This document shows, piece after piece, positions 1 through 7,717 of a DNA stretch of 64,000 bases. A program made the position numbers and the translations under genes. How positions within the stretch are numbered: the stretch's first letter is position 1; each line of letters begins with the position of its first letter. Under the pieces are notes generated by a model. It was not told the origin of the DNA and did no database searches. It saw nothing but the letters and a program-made list of their open reading frames with translations. The DNA comes from Phycisphaerales bacterium (GTDB lineage Bacteria > Planctomycetota > Phycisphaerae > Phycisphaerales > UBA1924), in NCBI GenBank assembly GCA_020427395.1, contig JAGQON010000005.1:1-64000 (forward strand). The letters run 5' to 3'.

Positions 1-124
1 GCTCTCGGCGGACCGGCAGCTCGGGCTCGAGGCGCTTTGAGCGTGCCTCGTCGATCGATCGATCGAGCTTGCCCAGGATGGCCCGGACCTCGTTGAACGC
101 GTTGGATGATGATTTACCACTCAT
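1..124 (-). CDS. Hypothetical protein, N-terminus only (cut by window edge)
   Basis: An ATG at 124 on the minus strand is preceded by a good Shine-Dalgarno sequence (GGAGGAGAG, about 8 nt upstream). The frame is open to the window edge, giving 41 codons that begin MSGKSSSNAFNEVRAILGKL and continue with an acidic and basic mix. I recognise no family. The first residues look like a short helical, charged segment, possibly a coiled coil. It is divergent from the gene at 299. The strong ribosome site and the open frame are the only support, so the product is unknown. Confidence 0.6.
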   Translation of the reverse strand, partial: MSGKSSSNAFNEVRAILGKLDRSIDEARSKRLEPELPVRRE

Positions 125-284
125 GGACACTCTCCTCCGTGACCCGATCTATCGGCCCTGACCGGCCCCTACTTGCCTGTGTCAAGCCGCTCGGCGAATC
201 AATGGCGAACACTGTGACGACTGTGCGGGCTGGGTTGGATACTCCACGATTGCATACAAAGTCCGGACCCCATATCCGCGTGCG

Positions 285-290
285 TATGAT
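285..290 (+). promoter_or_regulatory. -10 box (TATGAT) of a probable leaderless transcript
   Basis: TATGAT ends 8 nt before the ATG at 299 and no Shine-Dalgarno sequence is present. The spacing puts the likely transcript start at or next to the start codon. Confidence 0.45.
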
Positions 291-298
291 CCAGCGTT

Positions 299-979
299 AT
301 GCCAGACCCACTCGATATGTTCAGCGACGACCACGACACCCCCAGCGGGGGTGATCTGGACGACGCGACCCCGACCTACGGGCAGACGCCCGCGCCGCTT
401 CATGCCCAGGGGCACGCCTTCCCGGTGGCCCGGGCCCAGATCCGGCGGGATGTCTTCTGGCAGAATGTCTGCCGCGAGATCCTGCTCGGGCTGGCCGCGG
501 CGGCGGCTGAGAGCTCGGGGCGCACGGGGATCGGCCCCAGCGACGCCCAGATGAGCCCAGACCCGGTCTCTGAGTTGTTCGACGGGCGGATGGCCATCAT
601 CACCAGCCAGGGGCAGCGCATTCCGATCGCGGATGTCTTCCCCGTCTTTGCCTTCTCGGTGCCGGGCGATGTGGAGACCCGGATTCGCTCGAGCGATGTG
701 CAGTGCACCGTCTTCCGGATCAGCACCCCCACCGGAGAGAGCTACACGCTGCCGATCTCACAGATCGTGGGCATTCATTCGCTTTCGCAGTCGCTGATCG
801 AGCAGATGGAGCAGGCCGAGGCCAGCATCGACAAAGACTCGATTGAAAATCGGGTTCCGTTCGGGTTTGCGGCGTATACCTCGCTTGCACGCTCCGAGCA
901 GCAGGCAAAGGGGCAGGAGTACGAGGGGGAGGAAATTCCATCCCCGGATGCCCCTTCTGGGACGCTTCAGGGGGAATAA
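299..979 (+). CDS. Conserved hypothetical cytoplasmic protein
   Basis: This 226-residue soluble protein has no signal peptide or membrane segment. The N-terminal 30 residues are acidic and probably disordered (MPDPLDMFSDDHDTPSGGD). The centre (about residues 95-165) is the best folded part, with alternating hydrophobic strands around 'FDGRMAIITSQGQRIPIADV' and 'GESYTLPISQIVGIHSL'. The C-terminal 30 residues are again acidic and low in complexity. I recognise no catalytic motif or named family. It stands alone: the gene before it is divergent and the glycosyltransferase gene starts 80 bp later. The start is the ATG at 299, supported by the -10 box just before it rather than by a ribosome site. 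Confidence 0.7.
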   Translation: MPDPLDMFSDDHDTPSGGDLDDATPTYGQTPAPLHAQGHAFPVARAQIRRDVFWQNVCREILLGLAAAAAESSGRTGIGPSDAQMSPDPVSELFDGRMAIITSQGQRIPIADVFPVFAFSVPGDVETRIRSSDVQCTVFRISTPTGESYTLPISQIVGIHSLSQSLIEQMEQAEASIDKDSIENRVPFGFAAYTSLARSEQQAKGQEYEGEEIPSPDAPSGTLQGE

Positions 980-1058
980 TCATTCCCGACCATCCGTTCA
1001 GGTATCCAGAGCGCGAGGTTCATCGAATCTTGACGCATTGAATACCGCAGGAGGCCTT

Positions 1059-1820
1059 ATGCGCACACTCGTCGCGATTCCCGTTTACAACGAAGCCGAG
1101 CATGTTCAATCGGTGCTCGAGCGCGTGCGCCAGCATGCCCCCGATATTTTGATCCTCGACGACGGTTCGAGCGATGCAACCCCTCAGATTCTCAATGACT
1201 TGCGCCCGCAGATGGGCTTCGATCTGATCCGTCATGAGTCCAACGCGGGGTACGGGCGGGCCATCCGTGAGATCTTCAATCGTGCGTATCGCGATGGGTA
1301 CGACTGGGTCATCACGATGGACTGCGACGATCAGCACGAGCCGGAGCGGATCCCCGACTTCCTTGAGGCGATCGAGAAGAACGACCTCGACATCATCTCG
1401 GGCTCGCGGTATCTGCGTGAGGGCGACCGGTGGGCGAAAGACCTGCCGCCGGGCGATCGAAGGGCGATCAACGCGACGCTGACCAGGGAGATCAACCAGC
1501 GTCTGGGCTTTGCGCTGACCGATTCGTTCTGCGGCTTCAAGGCCCATCGCGTGAGCGCGATGCATGAGCTGGACATCAGCGATGATGGGTACGCCTTCCC
1601 GATGCAGCTGTGGGTGCAGGCGGCCGCTCATAACCTGCGGGTCGGCGAGATCCCGGTTGAGCTGATCTACAACGACCCGAACCGAACCTTCGGCGGCGGG
1701 CTTGATGATCCGGAGACCCGTCTGCGGCACTACCGCTGCGTGCTCTACCGGGCGATGGACCGGGTGATCGATCGCCTGCCGAGCTCGGCGCGGGCTGCCC
1801 AGCTCGCGGACTGCAACTAA
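1059..1820 (+). CDS. Glycosyltransferase family 2 (dolichyl-phosphate-mannose synthase-like)
   Basis: The 253-residue product is a GT-A fold transferase that would move a sugar from a nucleotide or lipid-linked donor. Motifs in order are the start 'LVAIPVYNEAEHV' (residues 4-16), the nucleotide-binding 'LDDGSSD' (33-39), and the metal-binding acidic motif 'DCDDQHEP' (88-95), in the place of the usual DxD. There is no C-terminal membrane anchor, so it resembles soluble DPM1-like enzymes. The start at 1059 has a clear Shine-Dalgarno sequence (GCAGGAGG). A longer reading from 843 runs back into the previous gene and is rejected. Its stop overlaps the next start (TAATG), so it is translationally coupled to the BshC-like gene. 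The acceptor is unknown. Confidence 0.85.
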   Translation: MRTLVAIPVYNEAEHVQSVLERVRQHAPDILILDDGSSDATPQILNDLRPQMGFDLIRHESNAGYGRAIREIFNRAYRDGYDWVITMDCDDQHEPERIPDFLEAIEKNDLDIISGSRYLREGDRWAKDLPPGDRRAINATLTREINQRLGFALTDSFCGFKAHRVSAMHELDISDDGYAFPMQLWVQAAAHNLRVGEIPVELIYNDPNRTFGGGLDDPETRLRHYRCVLYRAMDRVIDRLPSSARAAQLADCN

Positions 1821-3193
1821 TGTTGGGTGTGCGGACCCAAGCGCCACAAGTCACGATCCTGCCCGAGTGGCCGCTCTGGGAACGCGCTCTGCGCACAAAG
1901 GGTGAGAGCCCTGCGCGGGCTGAGCTTGGGCTTGATACGGCGCACCCGATCGTGTTCAGCGGTCATCAGCCGATTGTGTTTCATAATGGCATCCTGGCGA
2001 AGTTCATCGCGCAGCACCGGGCGGCGCAGGTGTGTGGGGCTGCTCGGGTTTGGATTGTTGCGGATCAGGATGTTGTGAATCCTGGGATTATGCGGATACC
2101 GGAGGGAACGGGCGCGGAGCTGCACGAAAAGACGATTGAGCTCTATGAGCAAGTTGCAGTATCCGAGGGTGTCCCGAGCGCATCAATCCCTGCGCAACGC
2201 ATCACTTCGCGCCATTCAGAACAAAGTGAAATCATTTCGAATCTCATCAGGGCACTTGATGTTGAGCACAGATCTCTCAGTCGCAGCCTTATCCATCTAA
2301 GTCCAGATGTGCGAAAGTACTTGGACTCCAACTCTCTCGCTACTCAGTTCTCAAACGCCACAATCAAAGTGATCTGCGAGCGCTTGCTTGTATCCCATCC
2401 GAAGCTGATCTATGCGAGCAAACTCTTCACTTCCGACATGCTCTGGGGTGCTGTTGAGCGGATGATGGCTGATCCGCAGGCGTGCGTGGGAGCGTACAAC
2501 GATGCTGTTGCTCGCTACCCAGAGGCGCGGGTTCGTCCGCTGGAGATCGGCGACACGCGCGTCGAGCTTCCGTTGTGGGGGTTGCGGACGATGCAGGCGC
2601 GGGTGGCGATCACGACGGACAACTTCCATGAGTTCTCGCGTGAGGAGCTGGCGCCGCGTGGGCTGTTTATGAGTCTGCTTGTGCGGGCGCATCTGGGCGA
2701 GCTGTTCATCCACGGCACTGGCGGGTGGGAGTACGACAAGATCACGCAGGACTGGGCACGCGACTGGCTGGGGATCGAGCTGTCGCCGATGGCGATGGCG
2801 ACCGCCACGCAGCGGCTCGATCTTGGGTTTGAGCCTGAGCAGATCATTGATCCGGCGCGGGCGATCTGGGAGGCGCACCATGCGCGGCACAACCCATCGG
2901 CTGTGGGCGATCACGAGACACAACGCAAGAAGGAGATGTGCCTGAAGCACATCGCCGAGATGCAGAAGCACGACGAGGACCCCTCGGCGATGTACTTCAA
3001 GATGCACGCGCTGCTTGAGGAGTACCGGGCGTTCTATGCCGACAAGCTGGCGGGCTTTGATGAGCGTGTGCGCGTGGCGCGGTCGATGCAGCGGCAGCTG
3101 GAGCTGGCCGGCGATCGGACATGGCCCTTTGTGCTCTTCAGCGACGAGCAGCTGGCGGCCCTTCGCGATGCGGTCGCCCAAGCGATGCAATAA
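1820..3193 (+). CDS. BshC-like protein (putative cysteine-adding enzyme family)
   Basis: This 457-residue soluble protein carries 'FSGHQPIVFHNGILAKFIA' near residues 46-64 and 'VWIVADQDVVNPG' near 76-88. These two blocks recall the TGQQ-GLF-GP-YTIYK and WI-SEDHD blocks of BshC, the last enzyme of bacillithiol synthesis. The match is by motif pattern only and the rest of the protein is divergent. It may be a planctomycete paralog with another role. A charged helical stretch near the C-terminus (about residues 380-430) fits the coiled coil of BshC. It begins inside the stop of the glycosyltransferase gene and ends inside the start of the binding-protein gene, with TAATG overlaps at both ends. 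No BshA or BshB is recognisable in the window. Confidence 0.5.
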   Translation: MLGVRTQAPQVTILPEWPLWERALRTKGESPARAELGLDTAHPIVFSGHQPIVFHNGILAKFIAQHRAAQVCGAARVWIVADQDVVNPGIMRIPEGTGAELHEKTIELYEQVAVSEGVPSASIPAQRITSRHSEQSEIISNLIRALDVEHRSLSRSLIHLSPDVRKYLDSNSLATQFSNATIKVICERLLVSHPKLIYASKLFTSDMLWGAVERMMADPQACVGAYNDAVARYPEARVRPLEIGDTRVELPLWGLRTMQARVAITTDNFHEFSREELAPRGLFMSLLVRAHLGELFIHGTGGWEYDKITQDWARDWLGIELSPMAMATATQRLDLGFEPEQIIDPARAIWEAHHARHNPSAVGDHETQRKKEMCLKHIAEMQKHDEDPSAMYFKMHALLEEYRAFYADKLAGFDERVRVARSMQRQLELAGDRTWPFVLFSDEQLAALRDAVAQAMQ

Positions 3194-4179
3194 TGTCGGT
3201 GCGTATGCGGCTGATCCGACTCATCTCGATGCTGATCGCGTGCCTGCTGCTGGCTGCGTGCTCCAAGGGCACGCCCTCGTCACAGGGCAGCGACAACGCG
3301 GGCAGTGAAGCGGCGGTGGAGCCACGGTTCGCGGTGTTCTCGCCGGCGATTGGGGTGATGCTGCGTGACCTTGGGTTCGAGGATGACATCGTTGGGCGGC
3401 ACAGCTACGACACAGCGCTTTCGGCCTCGATCCCGGTCGTGGGCTCGCACATCGAGATTGATGATGAGCTGCTGATCAATGCCGAGCCGACGATCCTGAT
3501 CTTCGAGGAGAACACGATCGCCATCCCGCAGCGGATTCGTGATCTTGCCAAGGACCGCGGCTGGGCGATCTGGACTTACAAGCTCGAATCGCTCGACGAT
3601 ATCGCGCTGACGATTGATGATCTGTACCTCAAGCTCGTCGGATTCCCGTCGGATGCCAACAGCGACGGCGACCCGACGACCTTTGAGGTCAACCCGACCA
3701 AGCGCTTTGAGGTTGACCTGCCCAGTGCTCGGCTCTCGCGCGCGTGGCGACCGATCGGGCCGGGTGCGGATACAGCCGGGCGCACGCTGCTTCTCGCGGG
3801 CACCGACCCTGCGGGGGCGCTGGGCCCGGGCTCTTTCCATGCGCAGATGATCGATCGGATGGGGATCGAGAACGCGATCACCGATGGCGCGATGTGGCAG
3901 GAGTTTGATCTCGAGGATCTCGTGGAGCTTGCGCCCGATTCCATCATCCTCTTTGCGCCCGAGCCGGATCAGGCGCTCATCGGTGAGCGGGAGGCGATGG
4001 CATGGAGCAACATCGAGCCCATGCTCGGCCCGATCGCGGCGCTGCCGATCCCGGCGATCGAGCACCGGCGTGTGTGCGTGGTGACGCACCCGCAGGCGCT
4101 GCTGCCCAGCACGACGCTGGCGCAGGTTGCTGATGAGATCCGATTGTGGATCGAGACGCTCGAAGACACCGGACCCTGA
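3193..4179 (+). CDS. Periplasmic binding lipoprotein, BtuF/FecB type
   Basis: The 328-residue product starts with a lipoprotein signal peptide: a basic n-region, a hydrophobic core and the lipobox LLAAC, with Cys23 as the lipidated residue. The mature part fits the periplasmic-binding family for iron-siderophore, heme or cobalamin importers: 'FAVFSPAIGVMLRDLG', then the typical 'D-IVGRHSYDT' and 'IPVVGSHIEID', and 'ILIFEEN', the two-lobe arrangement joined by a helix. No permease or ATPase for such an importer is adjacent. It is coupled to the upstream gene (TAATG) and converges with the heme oxygenase gene with no spacer. That context suggests iron or heme acquisition, but the ligand cannot be read from the sequence. 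The start at 3193 gives the intact signal peptide. Confidence 0.8.
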   Translation: MSVRMRLIRLISMLIACLLLAACSKGTPSSQGSDNAGSEAAVEPRFAVFSPAIGVMLRDLGFEDDIVGRHSYDTALSASIPVVGSHIEIDDELLINAEPTILIFEENTIAIPQRIRDLAKDRGWAIWTYKLESLDDIALTIDDLYLKLVGFPSDANSDGDPTTFEVNPTKRFEVDLPSARLSRAWRPIGPGADTAGRTLLLAGTDPAGALGPGSFHAQMIDRMGIENAITDGAMWQEFDLEDLVELAPDSIILFAPEPDQALIGEREAMAWSNIEPMLGPIAALPIPAIEHRRVCVVTHPQALLPSTTLAQVADEIRLWIETLEDTGP

Positions 4180-4878
4180 TTAGTCTTTGGTGGTCACATG
4201 CACCGAGTGGCCCTGCTCGAACGCGTCGCGGTCGAGGGTTTTGCCGTGCTTTTCGAGCAGCTGCTCGGCGGTGTGGTGCTGGTCGAGGTCGAGGTTGATC
4301 GCGTAGAGGTACGCGGCCCGCGTGCCGTCGAACACGCTGTCCTGCTCCGCTTCGTTGAAGGGCATGGCGTCCAAGGCCGCCTTGAACTCGACCCAGCCGG
4401 CACGCTGCTTCTCAACGAACGGGTCGAGGTAGCGCGTGCCCTCGGTCTCGCCCAGGGCGTAGGCCTTGCGCACTACGCGGGCCACGAAGCGGTTGCCGTT
4501 GCACGCGCCGAGGCGGACATAGTGCAGCCCCAGCAGGTGCAGCGGCTGGTCGGCGTGGTTGTTGATGTGGTCGATGTAGCGCTGCGTGCCCTTGGTGGGC
4601 TCGATCGAGGCGGTGTCGACACCAAAGAACGCAAGGTCCTGCTCGAGGTAGGGCGTGAGCATCTGCTCAGTCAGCACCAGCTCGCCCACGCGGGGGTCCT
4701 GACGGATGGCCGGGGCAAGAGCGTCGTCGAGGGCGCGGTTGATCAGCCATTGCTGCTGAAGCATGGCGATGTAGCCGTCCTTGAGCATGGTGCCCTTGAT
4801 GAGTGAGCCGGGTGTTTCCTGGCGTTCGGCGATCTGATGGAGTGCCCAGTTGTCGTCTTTGAGTCGTGTGGTGAGCAT
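4180..4878 (-). CDS. Heme oxygenase-like protein
   Basis: This 232-residue all-helical protein resembles biliverdin-producing heme oxygenases, which open heme to release iron, CO and biliverdin. The proximal-histidine region is 'RLKDDNWALHQIAERQ', with His14 in the position expected for the heme ligand. The distal-helix region reads 'LLGLHYVRLGACNGNRFVA', where families usually have a YLG-D-SGGQ glycine-rich kink, so that part is divergent. The ATG at 4878 has a Shine-Dalgarno sequence (CGAGG). An upstream TTG at 4908 lies inside the Fur-box region and is rejected. The tandem Fur-like site directly upstream indicates derepression under low iron. A TenA-like or other heme-oxygenase-fold enzyme is the main alternative. 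Confidence 0.7.
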   Translation of the reverse strand: MLTTRLKDDNWALHQIAERQETPGSLIKGTMLKDGYIAMLQQQWLINRALDDALAPAIRQDPRVGELVLTEQMLTPYLEQDLAFFGVDTASIEPTKGTQRYIDHINNHADQPLHLLGLHYVRLGACNGNRFVARVVRKAYALGETEGTRYLDPFVEKQRAGWVEFKAALDAMPFNEAEQDSVFDGTRAAYLYAINLDLDQHHTAEQLLEKHGKTLDRDAFEQGHSVHVTTKD

Positions 4879-4892
4879 GGGAGCCTCGGTAT

Positions 4893-4921
4893 TGAGAATG
4901 AGTCTCAATGATAGTCATTGA
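4893..4921 (-). promoter_or_regulatory. Tandem overlapping Fur-box-like operator
   Basis: TGAGAATGAGTCTCA (4893-4907) matches 11 of the 14 defined positions of the 7-1-7 Fur consensus TGATAATNATTATCA. It overlaps the inverted repeat TCAATGA-TAG-TCATTGA (4905-4921). The pair sits 15-43 bp upstream of the heme oxygenase start, as expected for iron-dependent repression. Whether Fur or another metalloregulator binds is inferred. Confidence 0.65.
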
Positions 4922-4944
4922 GTTGACGAAGATCGAGGCGGAAC

Positions 4945-4980
4945 AAAAAAACCCGCCGCGTATGGGGGGGCGCGGCGGGC
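4945..4980 (-). terminator. Rho-independent terminator of the carboxypeptidase gene
   Basis: On the minus strand a stem CCCGCCGCG / CGCGGCGGG with a 10-nt loop is followed by seven T. It lies 80 bp downstream of the stop codon at 5060. Confidence 0.85.
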
Positions 4981-5059
4981 GTTACGGTGGCGAGTGCGGA
5001 TGAGACCCATCGGGGAGAGGGTCAACACTCGCCCCCGTTGGGGGGCTTGATGTTGGATG

Positions 5060-7444
5060 TCAGCCCGCGTTGAACGCGGCGAGGAAGGCGCTGACATCGA
5101 AGAAGTCGTACACACCGTCGCCGGTGAAGTCGGCGATCGGGTCGTTGGCGTTGAATGCGTTGAGGAAGAGACTCACATCGAAGAAATCGAGCGAGCCGTC
5201 GCCGTTGAGGTCGGCCGGGTTGCCCGAGCAGCCCAGGGCGATGAGGCGCAGGTCATCGACGCCCGCCTCGACGATGGAGCCGCTGAACACATCCGAGGCG
5301 ATAATGCGGACGCGCACGCTGTTGGTCGGTGAGACGAAGTCGGCGATGCGGAAGCGCTTCTCGACCCAAGCGCCGGCGTTCTCGGTGACGATCTCCAGCG
5401 TGGTCCAGCTTGCGCCGGCGTTGTCGCTGATCTCGATGCGCATGGAGTCTTCGTTTGGCGCGGAGCCTTGGTTGTTGGAGTACCAGCGCCAGTAGACCAG
5501 CTGGGCGTCCTCGCCGAGTGTTGAGGCGTCGAGCACGGGGGAGGTGAGGGTGGTCGCGCCGCCGTCGATGTCGTTGGCGCCGACGCTTGCGCCGGCGTTG
5601 CCGTCGGTGACCCAGCAGTTCACGCCTGTTCCGGGCGTGTGGTCGTCTTCGGGCTGGGCGTCGGTGCCCTGCGGGTTCATGCGGTTCCAGATGCCGGTGG
5701 TCGCGCTGTCGCTTGGCTGCCCAACGACCCAGCCGGTGTCGGTTTCCATATCGTCATCGGCGGCGATGCTCAGCTCCTGTGCCAGCGCGTCGAACTCGCC
5801 CGAGCTTGGATAGCTGATGGTGTCGCCGGCGGTGGTCTGCACGCTGAAGGCGTAATGAACGCGCATGCCGCACGGGGTTTCCGGCAGCGCCGCGCCGTAG
5901 ACATCATCTCCGAGCGGCGTCATGGGGATCGGGATCGCTGCGCCCGAGCTGCCCACCCGCGCGTGGAGCGTGACGGTGGACGGATCGTGCGTGTCGATGA
6001 TGTCGCTGACCGCCAGCTCAATGGGAGTCGGCAGGTCGGCCTCGATGAAATCAGCCGGGGTGTGCGCGAAGCTGACGGGGAGCGTTGTGCGTTCGACGAA
6101 GAGCTTGGCGGCCTCGTAGTTCTCGCGGGCCGTGGGCAGGATGATGCTCGGGTCGGGATCGAACCCGCCGAAGCCGCTCCCATCGGGTCGGAGCTCGATG
6201 GTGAGCGACTTGACGCCGAGCTGGCCGTAGAACCAGTCGCTGGAAGCACCCGCGGCCGGGTAGAGATCGACGGACTGGATGGGGTCATAGAACACGCCCG
6301 AGTAGGCCAGGATCTCGTCGCTCATCGCGGTGGCCAGGTTGTCGAAGAAGGTGCGATCGGGCTCGGGGGTCTGCACGCCCTCGGCGTAGCCGAAGGGCCA
6401 GAGGATGAGCTGGGAGTAGGTGTGGTAGTCGATGTGGGCGACGAGGTCATCGCCGAACGAGAGCGAGAGGTCTCGAAGTACCTGCGTCTCGGGCTCGCTG
6501 AATGGCGCGGAGCCGTGGTAGGTGTCGTCTGAGGAGTTCGACGAGGCGCCTTGCCCGCCCCACTCGTAGCCCCAGTTGCGGTTGAGATCGACGCCGAAGG
6601 TGCCGTTGCCGTTGTTTCGGCGGTTCTTGCGCCAATAGCGTTCGCTGCTCCAGGTGTAGAGGTAGCCGTCCGGATTCACGACGGGCACGATGACGAGGCG
6701 AGTGTTGTTGATGATGTCATCGACGCGCGGGTCGCTGCCGTAGTCGGCCGCCAGCTTGCTCGCCAGGTACGACACCGTCATGGGCGAGACCCACTCGCGG
6801 GCGTGCTGGGCGCCGTTCCAGAGCACGACGGGGCGATCGGCGATCAGGTTACCGGGCGTTTCGGGCCCGGTGATGGTGAGCGCGTAGATGTCGTTGCCCT
6901 GTAGCGAGTTGCCGACGATGTTCATCGAGGCGATGTCGGGGTGCGTTGCGGCGATGGTGTTGAAGTAGGTGATGATGTCGGCGAACTGCTTGTAGTTGCT
7001 GAACCAGCCGTCGTCGTGCGCGACACCGCCTCGTGGGGCGACGGCGTCGAGCGCACTGCGACGACGGTTTTCCTGCCAGCGGGCATCGCGGTGTGCCTGC
7101 AGGTCTTCGATGAGCATGTCGTAGCCGATGCCGAGCTTGGTCAGCTTGGGGAGGTCGGCTCGCTGGAGTTGCACATCGATCAGACCCACGCCGGTGCTTT
7201 CGCTCCAGACCGACTCGACGAAGGTGAGCAGCGCATCGAGCTGCGATCGGGTGGCGGTGCGCACCCGCACGACGCACTGGCCGTGATAGACGGGTGGCGG
7301 GGTGTGCTGTGCGAGATCGATGCGCGGCAACTCGGGCAGCGCGATCGGCTGGGCCAGCGCATGGCCAGCGAGCAACGCGAGCACAGACAGCGACATCGTG
7401 GCGGCTCTCACTCCAACTCTCCCCTGCCTGACGGACCACGGCAT
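5060..7444 (-). CDS. Secreted zinc carboxypeptidase (M14) with C-terminal dockerin-like repeats
   Basis: The 794-residue exoenzyme removes C-terminal residues from peptides. A signal peptide ends near residue 31 (LLAGHALA). A propeptide-like region is followed by the M14 catalytic domain (about 145-465). The zinc ligands are in 'GAQHAREW' (His214, Glu217) and the third is the His of 'HIDYHTYSQ'. Substrate residues are in 'NPDGY' and 'DLNRNW', and the catalytic Glu is in 'SLTIELRP'. Two beta-sandwich regions follow, then two EF-hand-like repeats, 'DLNGDGSLDFFDVSLFLNAF' and 'DFTGDGVYDFFDVSAFLAAF', ending AFNAG. Such tails are typical of secreted proteins in this lineage. The start at 7444 is chosen for the full signal peptide; 7396 and a GTG at 7474 are alternatives. 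Confidence 0.9.
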   Translation of the reverse strand: MPWSVRQGRVGVRAATMSLSVLALLAGHALAQPIALPELPRIDLAQHTPPPVYHGQCVVRVRTATRSQLDALLTFVESVWSESTGVGLIDVQLQRADLPKLTKLGIGYDMLIEDLQAHRDARWQENRRRSALDAVAPRGGVAHDDGWFSNYKQFADIITYFNTIAATHPDIASMNIVGNSLQGNDIYALTITGPETPGNLIADRPVVLWNGAQHAREWVSPMTVSYLASKLAADYGSDPRVDDIINNTRLVIVPVVNPDGYLYTWSSERYWRKNRRNNGNGTFGVDLNRNWGYEWGGQGASSNSSDDTYHGSAPFSEPETQVLRDLSLSFGDDLVAHIDYHTYSQLILWPFGYAEGVQTPEPDRTFFDNLATAMSDEILAYSGVFYDPIQSVDLYPAAGASSDWFYGQLGVKSLTIELRPDGSGFGGFDPDPSIILPTARENYEAAKLFVERTTLPVSFAHTPADFIEADLPTPIELAVSDIIDTHDPSTVTLHARVGSSGAAIPIPMTPLGDDVYGAALPETPCGMRVHYAFSVQTTAGDTISYPSSGEFDALAQELSIAADDDMETDTGWVVGQPSDSATTGIWNRMNPQGTDAQPEDDHTPGTGVNCWVTDGNAGASVGANDIDGGATTLTSPVLDASTLGEDAQLVYWRWYSNNQGSAPNEDSMRIEISDNAGASWTTLEIVTENAGAWVEKRFRIADFVSPTNSVRVRIIASDVFSGSIVEAGVDDLRLIALGCSGNPADLNGDGSLDFFDVSLFLNAFNANDPIADFTGDGVYDFFDVSAFLAAFNAG

Positions 7445-7717
7445 ACCACAACCAAGCCGGATCGGATCAAACACTCAAGTTCTCGAACTGCATCACGCGC
7501 ATCAACATCACATGCCGTGATCCGGCCCGCGACAGAACGGGCGAGCCGGGATGACCCCAAACACATCGGACGGGTCGTCTAGTCGATACGGGCTTGCATC
7601 GGCCAGGTTTCACCATTTTCGACATTTCGGACACGACGGTGCACTCTTGCGTTGGCGCGTCCTTTCGGTCACAATACCCACTTCACGGGATCGGCTCCGA
7701 TCTTGTCAGGGGTATGT

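Noticed and set aside
843..1058. Longer glycosyltransferase starting at 843
   Set aside because: It overlaps the end of the previous gene and has no homology; the ATG at 1059 has a strong ribosome site and the conserved first strand.
4879..4908. TTG start at 4908 for heme oxygenase
   Set aside because: It lies within the Fur-like operator; the ATG at 4878 has a ribosome site and matches the family start.
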